NCBI RefSeq assembly: GCF_002086815.1
Contig: NZ_MVID01000016.1
Span: 60,561 to 124,560 of the forward strand
DNA: 64,000 nt
Reading direction: 5' to 3'
DNA from: Mycolicibacterium parafortuitum
GTDB lineage: Bacteria; Actinomycetota; Actinomycetes; Mycobacteriales; Mycobacteriaceae
In this document: positions 6,667 through 15,806 of the stretch, in pieces
Position numbering within the stretch: position 1 is the stretch's first letter
Layout of the letters: the number at the start of each line of letters is the position of its first letter
The notes under the pieces: generated by a model
Database searches by the model: none
Told to the model about the DNA's origin: nothing
Seen by the model: only the letters and a program-made list of their open reading frames with translations
Made by a program: the position numbers and the translations under genes

Positions 6667-7740
6667 GTGCGAAGAGTGGTTCAATTCTCGACCGGAAATG
6701 TCGGGCAGCATTCGCTGCGTGCGGTGATCGGCCGCCCAGACCTCGAACTCGTCGGCGTGCACGCCGCGAGCCCGGACAAGATCGGCAGGGATGCCGCCCA
6801 GCTGTGCGGCCTCACCGAGCCGACCGGGGTGATCGCCACCGACGACCTGGACGCGCTGATCGCGCTGCGGCCCGACTGCGTGGTGTACACCGCGCTGGGG
6901 GAGACGCGGCCGATGGAGGCCCTGGAGCAGATGTCGCGGATCCTGGCCGCGGGTATCAACATCGTGGGCACGTCGATGGTGTGGCTGGTGACTCCTCGGC
7001 AGCTCGACGACTGGCTGCGGGTTCCATTGGAAAAGGCGTGTGCGCAGGGGAATTCGTCGCTGTACGTCAACGGCATCGACCCCGGGTACTCCGGTGACAC
7101 CGCAGTGCACGCCGCACTGAGCCTGGTGACACGCGCCGAGTCCGTGACGATCAAAGAGGTCTTCGACTACGGCAACTACGACGACGCCGAATACACCGGT
7201 GCCGCGATGGGATTCGGAACCGCACCGGATGACGACCTGCCGATGGCGTTCCAGCCCGGGGTCATCGTCGCGATGTTCGGCGGTCTGGTGCGCAACCTCG
7301 CCGCCGCGCTCGGGGTCGAACTCGACGACGTGCGGCAGCGGTTCGAGCCGTGGTACACCCCGGAGCGCATCGAATGTGCGATGATGACCGTCGAACCGGG
7401 CCGGCTGGCCGGTGTGCGTTTCGCGGCCGAGGGCGTGCGTGGTGACCGGCCCGTGATCACCGTCGAGCACACCACCCGGCTGACCCCGGCGGCGGCGCCG
7501 GATTGGGAGTACCCGCCGAACGGGCTGGACGGCGTGCACATGGTGATCGTCGAAGGGGAACCGCGCATCGAGTTGACGACGCATCTGTCGCACCCGGTGC
7601 TCGACGTCACCGAGGCGGGGTGTGTCTCGACCGCCGCGCGTGCGGTCAACGCGATCGACTGGGTGTGCGATGCGCCCGCGGGTTTGATTGCGCTGGAGGA
7701 CATCCCGCCGACCGCGATGATCCGCGGCCTGATGTGGTGA
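6667..7740 (+). CDS. NAD(P)-binding dehydrogenase, dihydrodipicolinate-reductase-like
   Basis: 357 aa from the GTG at 6667. An N-terminal Rossmann motif (VVQFSTGNVGQHSLRAV) leads into a fold like the DapB/amine-dehydrogenase superfamily, with the segment VNGIDPGYSGDT near residue 140. It is paralogous to the protein at 55397-56473, which shows the same GTGNVG start, VNGIDPGFAND and a C-terminal VNAI-x-x-V-x-DAP segment. Mycobacteria carry many such genes annotated as dihydrodipicolinate reductase, but lysine biosynthesis is unlikely here. It is transcribed with the preceding SDR and is convergent with the GGDEF/EAL gene. Exact reaction unknown. Confidence 0.8.
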   Translation: MRRVVQFSTGNVGQHSLRAVIGRPDLELVGVHAASPDKIGRDAAQLCGLTEPTGVIATDDLDALIALRPDCVVYTALGETRPMEALEQMSRILAAGINIVGTSMVWLVTPRQLDDWLRVPLEKACAQGNSSLYVNGIDPGYSGDTAVHAALSLVTRAESVTIKEVFDYGNYDDAEYTGAAMGFGTAPDDDLPMAFQPGVIVAMFGGLVRNLAAALGVELDDVRQRFEPWYTPERIECAMMTVEPGRLAGVRFAAEGVRGDRPVITVEHTTRLTPAAAPDWEYPPNGLDGVHMVIVEGEPRIELTTHLSHPVLDVTEAGCVSTAARAVNAIDWVCDAPAGLIALEDIPPTAMIRGLMW

Positions 7741-7750
7741 GGGCGTCCGG

Positions 7751-9520
7751 CTAGAGCCGGGTCCGCAGGATGGTGGCGACGACATCCTCGCGTGACTGTG
7801 CTCGGCCGAAGTAATAGCCCTGCGCCATCGGGAAACCCATGCCGCGCAACACCGTGGCCTCGTGCGCGGTTTCGACCCCCTCGACGATGATCGGCAGCGA
7901 CAGCGCATCTCCGAGCCCGGCGACGGCCTGCAGGAATGGCGGTGCCGAGGTCGACACCGAGCTGATCAACGACGTGAACGAGCCGTCGAGTTTGAGCAGG
8001 TCGGTCGGGAGCTTCTGCAGTCTGCTCAACGACGAGTACCCGGTGCCGAGATCGTCGATGGCGATCCGGATGCCGTGGTTGCGCAGGTCGTGCAGCGCCA
8101 GGATCGACGCGGGCCGGTCGACGTCGATCACGCTCTCGGTGACCTCGAGGATCAGCTGCCCGGCACGCCAGCCGGTCGCGGCGAGCACGCCGATGACCCG
8201 GTCGACGTAGCCCTTCTGCACCAGCTCGAGTCCGGACACGTTGACGCTCAACGACAGCCGCATTTCGGGGGCGTGGCGCTGCATCCACTCGGCGTCCAGG
8301 CAGGCGCGGTGTAGCACGTAATGGTCGAGGGCGGCGATCAGGTCGTTGTCCTCGGCGACCCGGATCACCTCGGCGGCGGTGAGGTCGGGATGGAACTCCG
8401 GAGACCACCGCAGCAGCGCCTCGACTCCGACGACGGTGTCGCCTTCGCTGAGCCGCACGATCGGCTGGTAGCGCACGTCGATCGTCTCGGCCGCCAGTGC
8501 GTCACGCAGCTGCACCGCCAGCGTCGGCAGGTGCGAGGACTCCAGCATCGTGCGGTTGCGCCCGATCGACCTCGCGCGGCGTAGCGCGGTGTTCGCACGC
8601 TCGAGCACCGGCGACGCGGTCTCGCCGACATCCCACGCGCTCACCCCGGCGGAGAAATCCTGGGCCGTCGCGGCCCGCAACCGCTGCACGTACGCGACGG
8701 CCTCCTGTTCGGAGGTCGCAGGCAGCATCAGCACGAACTCGTCGTCGTCGCGGCGCGCGAGGATCTGTCCGGGATGGAGCAGCCGCTGCCACGGCGCGAC
8801 GAGCTGATGCATCAGCGTGTCCACGGCCCGGTTGCCGAACTCGTCGTGCACCGCGGCGTAGCTCTCGATGCTGATCACGATCACCGCGGGGCCCGATCCC
8901 GCGGCGTGGGCCCTGCTGATCTCGGCGCTGATCAGCCGTTCGAACCCGCGTCGGTTCGGCACGCCGGTGGCGGTGTCTAGTTCACCCTTGGACACACTGC
9001 GGCCGAGGACGATGATCAGGATCCCGACCGCGGCCGTGGTCGCCGAGGTCAGCAGACCCGCCCACCACGGCACCCCGTCGGCGGCGTTCAGTGCGCCCAT
9101 ACAGCAGGCGATCGCGATCGTCAGATACACCGCCGCGGTCGGCCACGCGACGAAGAACGCGCCACAGGCGACGAAGACGTACAGGGTCGCGATCGCGACG
9201 GCGACGAGCCCGTCGGAGATCGCCACGGAGACGGTGATCTGGATGGTGGCGATGAAGACCAGCAGGTGGAACTGCCACAGTGTGACCCGCGATCCGCGCG
9301 CGAGGACCACGATCCCGACGGCGAACGCGAGCGCGGCGTTGACGTAGTGAATGACGGCGGCTTTGCTGTCGGCGGCGGCCAGCGGGGTGATCAGCGCGAC
9401 GACGACGCCCCCGAAAATCAGGCAGACTCCCGCGGTCCTGGCCCAGAGGGTCGGGGTCGCGATCCCTGGCCACCTCTGAGCGCGCTGTACCGCGGCCCAG
9501 ACGGCCCGCACCCACCCCAC
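7751..9520 (-). CDS. Membrane GGDEF-EAL protein, probable c-di-GMP phosphodiesterase
   Basis: 589 aa. About six N-terminal transmembrane helices (residues about 28-170) form a possible sensor module, followed by a GGDEF domain (about 180-325) and an EAL domain (about 335-585). The GGDEF signature is degenerate, reading RRDDDEF, so diguanylate cyclase activity is doubtful. The EAL half keeps the expected residues: EALLRW, SVNVSG, EVTES, DDLGTGYSSLSRL, LLKLDGSF and IVEGVET, consistent with an active phosphodiesterase hydrolysing c-di-GMP to pGpG. It stands alone, convergent with the dehydrogenase at 6667-7740. The domain call is firm; the activity call is inferred from motifs. Confidence 0.93.
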   Translation of the reverse strand: MGWVRAVWAAVQRAQRWPGIATPTLWARTAGVCLIFGGVVVALITPLAAADSKAAVIHYVNAALAFAVGIVVLARGSRVTLWQFHLLVFIATIQITVSVAISDGLVAVAIATLYVFVACGAFFVAWPTAAVYLTIAIACCMGALNAADGVPWWAGLLTSATTAAVGILIIVLGRSVSKGELDTATGVPNRRGFERLISAEISRAHAAGSGPAVIVISIESYAAVHDEFGNRAVDTLMHQLVAPWQRLLHPGQILARRDDDEFVLMLPATSEQEAVAYVQRLRAATAQDFSAGVSAWDVGETASPVLERANTALRRARSIGRNRTMLESSHLPTLAVQLRDALAAETIDVRYQPIVRLSEGDTVVGVEALLRWSPEFHPDLTAAEVIRVAEDNDLIAALDHYVLHRACLDAEWMQRHAPEMRLSLSVNVSGLELVQKGYVDRVIGVLAATGWRAGQLILEVTESVIDVDRPASILALHDLRNHGIRIAIDDLGTGYSSLSRLQKLPTDLLKLDGSFTSLISSVSTSAPPFLQAVAGLGDALSLPIIVEGVETAHEATVLRGMGFPMAQGYYFGRAQSREDVVATILRTRL

Positions 9521-9567
9521 GGCGTCATGGTAACGCGCGAGGCCGCTCCGATCGTGCCGCTTCGGCG

Positions 9568-11037
9568 CTATTGCAACCGCTCGCGCAGGTCCCGCTTGAG
9601 AACTTTGCCGTAGCTGTTCTTCGGCAACTCCTCGACGAACAGATAGCGCTTCGGGCGTTTGAACCGCGCGATGCGCTCCAGCAGGTGCGCGTCCAGTTCG
9701 GCGGCCGACACGTCACCGACGACGAACGCGACCACGACCTCACCCCACTCCTCGTCCGGTGCGCCGACGACGCCGGCCTCGACCACGCCGGGATGCTCCA
9801 GGAGCACCTCTTCCACCTCGCGCGGATAGATGTTGCTGCCGCCGCTGATCACCACATCCTTCGAGCGGTCCCGCAGCGTCAGGTATCCCTGCGCGTCGAA
9901 CGAGCCCATGTCGCCGGTGCGCAACCAGCCGTCGGTCAGCGTCGCCTCGGTGGCCGCCGGGTTGCGCCAATACCCCGACATCACCACATCGCCGCGGCAC
10001 ACGATCTCGCCGATCTCGTCGACCCCGGCCACCGACCCGTCCCCGCGCACCACCGCGACCTCGACGCCCGACCGCGCGTAGCCGACCGAACCGAGCACCG
10101 CGTCGGACGCGTCGACGTGGTCGTGTCGCCGGAGACCGGTGATCGTCATCGGGGCCTCGCCCTGGCCGTACAGCTGCACGAAGACGGGCCCGAACGCAGC
10201 CATCGCCTTCTTCAGGCTGTCGACGTACATCGGTCCGCCGCCGTAGACGATGGTGCGCAGGCCGGCCGGGCAGGACCGCCCGGTCTGCACCAGCCGGGCG
10301 ACCATCGTCGGGGCCAGGAACGCGCTGCAGCCCGGGTGCCGGCCACACAGGTCGAGGAATTCGTCGGGATCGAACGCGCCGGAGGCAGGCACCACCTGGC
10401 GGGCGCCGCGCGAGACATACGGCGGCACATACAGACCCGAGCCATGTGACATCGGAGCCCCGTGGATCAGGCTGCTGCTCTCGTCGGGTGCGTCGAAGTC
10501 GGCCAGGTGCGACACCGTCATCGCCATCAGGTTGCGGTGCGACAGCATCGCGCCCTTGGACCGCCCGGTGGTGCCGCTGGTGTAGAACAGCCACGCCAGC
10601 GACCCCGGATCGGTGGTGCGGGGGACCGCGGACGGCTCTGCGGCGCAGCGGCTCTGATAGTCCTCGGACCCGATGACCTCGATCGGCGTCGAGGTCACGC
10701 CGGTGAGCTGCCCGGCGATCTTCGGTGACGCGAGCACCAGCGCGGCACCGGAATCGTCGAGTATCTGCGCCATCTCGCGGGCGTGCAGTTTGTAGTTCAG
10801 CGGGACGAACACGCGCTCGGCGGCCCAGACCGCGAACATCAGCTCGATGATCGCGGGGCTGTTCTCACTGGCGACCGCGATGCGGGCCCCCGGCTCCAGC
10901 GCGCGCAACGACCCGGCCAGCCGCAGCACCCGTTCGCGCAACTCCGACCAGGTATGCACCTGCCGCTCACCGTGATACACCGCGCCGCGGTCACCGTGCC
11001 GCGACGCCGTCTGCTCGAGCAGCGCGAACAGGTTCAT
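9568..11037 (-). CDS. Acyl-CoA synthetase (FadD-like, AMP-forming)
   Basis: 489 aa ANL-superfamily adenylating enzyme. Visible motifs are the P-loop-like YTSGTTGRSKGAMLSH, the YGQGEAPMT substrate/AMP segment, TGDMG, the hinge DRSKDVVISGG and the C-terminal catalytic Lys in NSYGKVLKRDL. It activates a carboxylic acid to its CoA thioester through an acyl-adenylate. The ATG at 11037 overlaps the TGA of the upstream SDR (TGATG), which fixes the start. It is the last gene of the leftward five-gene operon that faces the Rieske/flavin-monooxygenase operon, so it probably primes the same substrate or an intermediate. Acid specificity cannot be read. Confidence 0.9.
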   Translation of the reverse strand: MNLFALLEQTASRHGDRGAVYHGERQVHTWSELRERVLRLAGSLRALEPGARIAVASENSPAIIELMFAVWAAERVFVPLNYKLHAREMAQILDDSGAALVLASPKIAGQLTGVTSTPIEVIGSEDYQSRCAAEPSAVPRTTDPGSLAWLFYTSGTTGRSKGAMLSHRNLMAMTVSHLADFDAPDESSSLIHGAPMSHGSGLYVPPYVSRGARQVVPASGAFDPDEFLDLCGRHPGCSAFLAPTMVARLVQTGRSCPAGLRTIVYGGGPMYVDSLKKAMAAFGPVFVQLYGQGEAPMTITGLRRHDHVDASDAVLGSVGYARSGVEVAVVRGDGSVAGVDEIGEIVCRGDVVMSGYWRNPAATEATLTDGWLRTGDMGSFDAQGYLTLRDRSKDVVISGGSNIYPREVEEVLLEHPGVVEAGVVGAPDEEWGEVVVAFVVGDVSAAELDAHLLERIARFKRPKRYLFVEELPKNSYGKVLKRDLRERLQ

Positions 11038-11828
11038 CACGAATCTCCGCGCGCGACCCAGTCGGAGTTCAGTGCGAAGTCCGACAGGTACTTCGTGGTG
11101 CTCCAGCCGCCGTCGACGACGATGGTCTGCCCGTTGATGAACTCGCCGCCGTCGGAGCACAGGAACGCCACCGTCGACGCGATGTCCTCGACGCGGCCGA
11201 GCCGCTGGTGCGGGGTCATCTCGGTGTTGATCTTGCGGAACCGCTCGTCTTCGAGCCGGGTGGCGACCATCGGGGTCAGCGTCACGCCGGGCGCCACCGC
11301 GTTACACCGGATGCCCTGCGCACCGTACTGGCACGCAATGTGATTGGTCAGTGCGGTGAGCCCGCCCTTGGCCGCCGAGTACGCACCGCCGCGCAGTCCG
11401 CCGACCACCGCGAACGTCGAGGTCACGTTGATGATCGCCGACCCCGGCTGCATGTGCACGATCACGTCGCGAGCCAGCCGGAACGGCGCCCGCAGCATGA
11501 TGCCGAGGAAGTGGTCCAGCGTCTCGTCGTCGGTCTCGTGAAGCGGTTTAGGGCTGCCGATCCCGGCGTTGTTGACCAGGAAGTCGATCCGGCCCCACCG
11601 CTGCAGCGCCGCGGACACGATCCGTTGCGGTGCGTCGTCGTCGGTCAGATCCACCGACAACGTCGCGATCCGGCCCGGCTCAGGAGCCGCCTTCTCCAGC
11701 TCGGCGAGCCGCTCGGCGTCGCGGCCGGTGCCCAGCACCGCCATACCCTGCTCGGCGAGCTTTGTCGCACAACCGAATCCGATACCGCTGCTGGCGCCGG
11801 TGACGATCGCTACCTGGGGCGAATGCAC
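11037..11828 (-). CDS. SDR family oxidoreductase
   Basis: 263 aa classical SDR with TGASSGIGFG at the N-terminus, NNAGIGSP, the catalytic Ser in INVTST and the catalytic pair in YSAAKGG. The GTG start at 11828 lies one base after the stop of the preceding acyl-CoA synthetase gene, and its stop overlaps the next one, so three genes are tightly coupled. It probably oxidises a hydroxyacyl-CoA or ring alcohol in the pathway encoded by this locus. The assignment to FabG-like SDRs is secure; the substrate is not known. Confidence 0.88.
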   Translation of the reverse strand: MHSPQVAIVTGASSGIGFGCATKLAEQGMAVLGTGRDAERLAELEKAAPEPGRIATLSVDLTDDDAPQRIVSAALQRWGRIDFLVNNAGIGSPKPLHETDDETLDHFLGIMLRAPFRLARDVIVHMQPGSAIINVTSTFAVVGGLRGGAYSAAKGGLTALTNHIACQYGAQGIRCNAVAPGVTLTPMVATRLEDERFRKINTEMTPHQRLGRVEDIASTVAFLCSDGGEFINGQTIVVDGGWSTTKYLSDFALNSDWVARGDS

Positions 11829-11829
11829 T

Positions 11830-13341
11830 CTAGGACTCCTCGGTCAGCTGGGCCTTGATGACGTGTTTGAGTACCTTGCCCGCGTCGTTCTTCGGCAGCG
11901 CGGGCACCACGGTGACCTGCTCGGGCACCTTGAACTTCGCGACACCGCGGGACACCAGGAAATCCTTCAACGCGGCGACGTCCGGTGCGGTGGACCCGGC
12001 GGGAACGAGTGCCGCGCAGGCCCGTTCGCCGGTGCGCGGGTCGGAGATGCCGACGACCGCGATCTCGGCGATGTCCGGATGTGTCGCGAGGATGTCCTCC
12101 ACTTCTTTGGGGGAGATGTTCTCGCCGTTGCGGATGATCAGGTCCTTGGCGCGGCCGGTGACCACGAGGCAGCCGTCCTCGGTCAGTCGGCCGAGGTCTC
12201 CGGTGCGGAAATAGCCGGCCTCGTCGAAGGACTCGTGGTTGTCCTCCGGGTGCAGGTAGCCCGTGAACATCTGCGGACCGCGCGCCCGGATCTCACCGTC
12301 GACGACCCGGACGTCGGCGATGCCGGGCCGCCCGTCGGTGTCGGCGGCCAGCGCGACGTCGTCGAGGGCGCCGACGGTCGTCACGGGAACCTCGGTGGAT
12401 CCGTAAACGCGGCTCACCGCGGCCTTGTCGAAAAATTCTGTGGCGCTGCGGATCAGCGACGGCGGCACCGATGCGCCGCCGCAGATGAACACCTTCAGGT
12501 CGGGCAGGCCGGTGCCGGCGCGCTGCGCGGCGGCCAACAGCCCGGTCAGGAACGGGGTGGCGCCGGCCATATGAGTGCAGCGGTGCTCAGCCATCAGCGC
12601 CACCGCGGCATCGGGATCCCAGCGCTGCATCAGCACGGCCTCGGTACCGAGCAGCAGCGGGCATTCGAACGCGTAGATCGAGCCGCCGATGTGGGCGATC
12701 GGTGACGGGACCAGGAAGGTGTCCCCGGCGTCGATGCGCCAATACCTGCCGAGTTGGGCGATCAGGGCGGCCAGTGAATCATGGCTGTGCAGAACACCTT
12801 TGGGTCGCCCGGTGGTGCCGGAGGTGTACATGATCATCCGGGTGGCACCAGGATCGAGCACGGGCAGCTCACCGCCTGCGGGTTCGGCCAGCAGCTGAGA
12901 CAGGGTTGTTCGGCCCGCGACGGCCTGCCCGGCGCCGCCGCGCACCACGACCACCTCGGGCGGCGAATCCAGGCCGGCGACCACACGATCGAGCATCGCG
13001 GCGTAGTCGTGTCCGCCGAAGCTCTCCGGGATGAAGATCGCCCGGCTGTGCGCATCGGCGAGGATGAACGACAGCTCGTGGTCGCGCAGCGACGGCAGGA
13101 TCGGGTTGACCACCATGCCGGCCAGCGTCGCGCCGAGGTAGATCACCGCCGCCTCGTGCCAGTTCGGCACCGTGAACGACACGACGCTGCCGGACGGCAT
13201 GCGACGCAGCAGCGCGTGTGCGAGACCCGTTGCCGCCGAGAGCAGGCCGGCGCAGGTCAATGCCGCGGTGTCATCGCGGACCAGAACACGGTCCGGGGTG
13301 TCGCGTGCGGCGGCGTGCAGCGCGTCGGCCAGCGTGATCAC
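11830..13341 (-). CDS. Second acyl-CoA synthetase (AMP-forming)
   Basis: 503 aa from the GTG at 13341, which overlaps the TGA of the GntR gene (GTGA); no plausible start lies further upstream outside the regulator. Motifs are MYTSGTTGRPKGVLHSHD, VYGSTEVPVTT, the TGDLG and GRAKDLIIRNGENISPKEVE hinge region, and a C-terminal KNDAGKVLKHV with the catalytic Lys. It resembles fatty-acid/benzoate-type CoA ligases. With the synthetase at 9568 it gives this operon two acid-activating enzymes, suggesting activation at two points or of two related acids. Confidence 0.9.
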   Translation of the reverse strand: MITLADALHAAARDTPDRVLVRDDTAALTCAGLLSAATGLAHALLRRMPSGSVVSFTVPNWHEAAVIYLGATLAGMVVNPILPSLRDHELSFILADAHSRAIFIPESFGGHDYAAMLDRVVAGLDSPPEVVVVRGGAGQAVAGRTTLSQLLAEPAGGELPVLDPGATRMIMYTSGTTGRPKGVLHSHDSLAALIAQLGRYWRIDAGDTFLVPSPIAHIGGSIYAFECPLLLGTEAVLMQRWDPDAAVALMAEHRCTHMAGATPFLTGLLAAAQRAGTGLPDLKVFICGGASVPPSLIRSATEFFDKAAVSRVYGSTEVPVTTVGALDDVALAADTDGRPGIADVRVVDGEIRARGPQMFTGYLHPEDNHESFDEAGYFRTGDLGRLTEDGCLVVTGRAKDLIIRNGENISPKEVEDILATHPDIAEIAVVGISDPRTGERACAALVPAGSTAPDVAALKDFLVSRGVAKFKVPEQVTVVPALPKNDAGKVLKHVIKAQLTEES

Positions 13342-14081
13342 GGGGTATCGCGCACCCGTCGCATCGTCATCGCGTGCCGGAACCGCGACGACGGGTGGGT
13401 GTTGACCGTCACCTGGGCGATCTCTCCGTCGGAGGTCGTATATGTGCGCTTCATCCGCAGCGCGGCGGTACCCGGCGAGATCTGCAGGTGCCCGGCGAGT
13501 TCGGCGTCGACCACCACCGCCGAGATCTCCTGATGCACCTCGGCGACGCTGACCCCGAACAGATCCTCGATCAGTGGGAAGATCGGTCCGGTGTGCCGCT
13601 GCAGGTGACGGCCGACCGCGGCGAAGCTGCGGTTGATGAAGTACTCGGTCCGGCAGAACGGCGCGGTCTCGTCGTCGATGCGGCGGTAGCCGCTGACCGC
13701 CAGCCATTCGGCTCCGGCGGGGAGTCCGGTCAGCTCGGCCAGCGTCTCGTCGATGGTGACCATCGATGTGGTCTCGATGGCGAACCGGGCACCCTGAGCG
13801 AACGCGAGCAGATCGTCGATCGCGACGACATCCTGCGCGTACGCGTTGGTGCTGGCCCGCGGCACCACCAAGGTGCCGGCCCGGGGGCGGGACGCGACCA
13901 GGTTGTCCTCGCGCAGCCGGCGCAGCGCCTCGCGAACGGTGTAGCGGCTCACCGCGAACCGCTCGCAGAGTTCGTGTTCGGTGGGCAGCTGCGAACCCAC
14001 CGGATACACGCCGTCGACGATCTCCTTGCGCAGGGTGCGCGCCACCTGCAGGTAGCGGTGATCCCCGGCGGTGGTGGTCAT
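13338..14081 (-). CDS. GntR-family regulator (HutC/UTRA type)
   Basis: 247 aa. The N-terminal winged helix (LRKEIVDGVYPVGSQLPTE then FAVSRYTVREALRRL) is the GntR domain; the remaining part is a UTRA effector domain as in HutC/FarR-type regulators. Its ATG overlaps the stop of the SMP-30-like gene, and its stop overlaps the acyl-CoA synthetase start, so it is embedded in the operon it most likely controls. Candidate sites are the repeats and the CTGCA-N3-TGCAG palindrome in the divergent promoter region 15690-15778. The effector may be a fatty acid, an acyl-CoA or a pathway intermediate. Confidence 0.9.
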   Translation of the reverse strand: MTTTAGDHRYLQVARTLRKEIVDGVYPVGSQLPTEHELCERFAVSRYTVREALRRLREDNLVASRPRAGTLVVPRASTNAYAQDVVAIDDLLAFAQGARFAIETTSMVTIDETLAELTGLPAGAEWLAVSGYRRIDDETAPFCRTEYFINRSFAAVGRHLQRHTGPIFPLIEDLFGVSVAEVHQEISAVVVDAELAGHLQISPGTAALRMKRTYTTSDGEIAQVTVNTHPSSRFRHAMTMRRVRDTP

Positions 14082-15667
14082 CGCCGGGTCACAGCCAGCA
14101 CGCTGCCGTCACCGTCGGCGGACACGTACAGCGTGCCGTCGGGGCCGGCGGTGACGCCGGCGAACGGTCCCTGCGGACCGGAGAACGGCGGCATCCCCTT
14201 CAAGGGTTTCGGCTCGACACCGGGCGGTGGACCGACCGGCAGGCCTGCGGCGATCGTCGTGCGCGCCTTGGTGTTCAGATCGAATTCGACGAGTTCCTTG
14301 GCGGCGGCGTCGACGATGTAGAGCCTGCCGTCGTAGACGTGGATGCCCTGCGGGCTGGTCAGGCCGTCCACCACGGTGTCCACCCCGCCCGGGGTCAGCC
14401 GCACCACGCGGCCCGCGCCGGACTCGGCGACCAGCGGCGCGCCGTCGGGTGCGATCGCGACACCGACGGGCCCGGCCAGCCCGGCGGCCAGCGTCTCGAC
14501 CGCACCGCCACGCAGCGCGAGCACCCGGCCGGTACCGAGCTCGGCGAACACGATGGTGCCCTCACGGTCCACGTCGACGCCGTAGAGCTGATCGAAATCC
14601 GTGGCCAGGTAGTCGGTTTCGCCGGCCTGCGGGCGGTAGCGGGCCACCTGCCCGCCCGAGGTGGTGACGACGAATTCCCCGCCGCCGACCGCGGTGACCC
14701 CGCGCAGGAACCCCGGATAGCCGGGGGAGAACAGCATCCCGACGGTCTGCAGCGCACCGTCGGGGCCGACTGTGTAGAAGTAGGTGCCGTCGGCCACGTG
14801 GAGCCGGCCATCGGACATCGTCAGGTCCAGCGGCCAGTTGAGTCCGCCGGGCAGCAGCGTGGACGTCCGGCCGTCCCGGCCGATCTCGGTGATCTCGCCG
14901 GTGAAGTTGGACACCAGAAGCCGGCCGTCGACGAACGTCAGGTTGTCCAGCCCCGGGTTCAGTTGTGCGAGGACGGTTTTCTCCCCGTTGCGGGGGTCGA
15001 TGCGCAGCACCTGGCCGCTGGCCACCTGGGTGGACACGATGGTCCCGTCGGCGTCGAATTTCACCGCGTCGGGCACCCCGAGATCGGCGGCGACCCGTTG
15101 TGGCTCACTATGCGTTCCGGGGCGGGGGTCCACCCGCCAGATCTCGTTGGCCGTCATCAGCGGGTAGTACAGCAGGCCGTCCGGTCCGACCTCCATCGCG
15201 TTCGGCGACGGCAGGTTCTCCAGCAGGATCCGCGGCGCCCCGCCGTCCAACGGCAGTTCCATCAGCCGGCCGCCGTCTCGGCACTCGCCGACGAACAAGC
15301 GGCCCTGGTGCACCGTGATGCCGTTCGCGCACGGCAGGTCGTCGCGCAGCACCCGGGTGCGGCCCGCACTGTCGCGGGCACTGACCCGGCCGTCCATCAC
15401 CTCGGTCGCGAACAGCGTGCCGTCGTCGCCGAACGCGACGTCGTCGGGGGCGATGATGTCGCCACCCTTGGCGCTGACGGTCTCCACGCGGCCGGACGAC
15501 GGGTCCAGCGCGCTGATCTGGCTGCCGGTCACCTGCGCGATGTACACCCGCCCGTCGGGTCCGGTGCGCAAGCCGTTGGCCCCGAACAGGCGGCTCGGGG
15601 CGGTGACGGGCCGGAGCTCCCAGCCCTCGGCGACGGACGGGGACGGCGCGGCGTACCGGGCGTTCAT
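14078..15667 (-). CDS. SMP-30/gluconolactonase-like beta-propeller protein
   Basis: 529 aa from the ATG at 15667. The sequence is built of repeated blade units (LRTGPDGRVYIAQV, VAFGDDGTLFATEV, MEVGPDGLLYYPLM, VTAGPDGTLYVSADG), typical of SMP-30/strictosidine-synthase/NHL propellers, and is long enough for about two propellers. Relatives hydrolyse lactones or bind ligands. No signal peptide is seen, so it is probably cytoplasmic. It heads the leftward operon opposite the operon with a flavin monooxygenase of Baeyer-Villiger type; hydrolysis of the lactone such an enzyme would make is an attractive role, but this is inference. The start lies close to a possible promoter at 15668-15710. Confidence 0.75.
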   Translation of the reverse strand: MNARYAAPSPSVAEGWELRPVTAPSRLFGANGLRTGPDGRVYIAQVTGSQISALDPSSGRVETVSAKGGDIIAPDDVAFGDDGTLFATEVMDGRVSARDSAGRTRVLRDDLPCANGITVHQGRLFVGECRDGGRLMELPLDGGAPRILLENLPSPNAMEVGPDGLLYYPLMTANEIWRVDPRPGTHSEPQRVAADLGVPDAVKFDADGTIVSTQVASGQVLRIDPRNGEKTVLAQLNPGLDNLTFVDGRLLVSNFTGEITEIGRDGRTSTLLPGGLNWPLDLTMSDGRLHVADGTYFYTVGPDGALQTVGMLFSPGYPGFLRGVTAVGGGEFVVTTSGGQVARYRPQAGETDYLATDFDQLYGVDVDREGTIVFAELGTGRVLALRGGAVETLAAGLAGPVGVAIAPDGAPLVAESGAGRVVRLTPGGVDTVVDGLTSPQGIHVYDGRLYIVDAAAKELVEFDLNTKARTTIAAGLPVGPPPGVEPKPLKGMPPFSGPQGPFAGVTAGPDGTLYVSADGDGSVLAVTRR

Positions 15668-15689
15668 GGACTCGGACGTTAGCAAGGCG

Positions 15690-15718
15690 CAATAGTCCAG
15701 ACAATAGCGGCGCAATAG
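15690..15718. repeat. Three phased CAATAG direct repeats in divergent promoter region
   Basis: CAATAG occurs at 15690-15695, 15702-15707 and 15713-15718, spaced 12 and 11 bases, about one helical turn each. The repeats lie between the SMP-30-like gene and the SDR gene that open the two divergent operons. Phasing on one DNA face suggests cooperative binding by a regulator. Confidence 0.45.
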
Positions 15719-15732
15719 CGACCGAAGCGCCC

Positions 15733-15778
15733 TTGACGCTGAGATAACCCCTGCGGAATAGTGTTCTGCAATATGCAG
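15733..15778 (+). promoter_or_regulatory. Rightward catabolic operon promoter and CTGCA-N3-TGCAG operator
   Basis: A -35 TTGACG (15733-15738) and a -10-like AATAGT (15757-15762) are 18 nt apart. An inverted repeat, CTGCA-ATA-TGCAG (15766-15778), follows where transcription should start, a usual repressor position. The GntR protein of the divergent operon is the best candidate binder. Confidence 0.45.
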
Positions 15779-15806
15779 AGTCACATTATTTGTCCGGACC
15801 AGTGAC

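Noticed and set aside
6286..8408. Long minus-strand frames opposite the SDR and DHDPR-like genes
   Set aside because: The plus-strand genes have ribosome sites and full motif sets; the minus frames are composition artefacts.
11569..12705. 378-codon plus-strand frame
   Set aside because: It is a shadow of the acyl-CoA synthetase at 11830-13341; no domain and no ribosome site.
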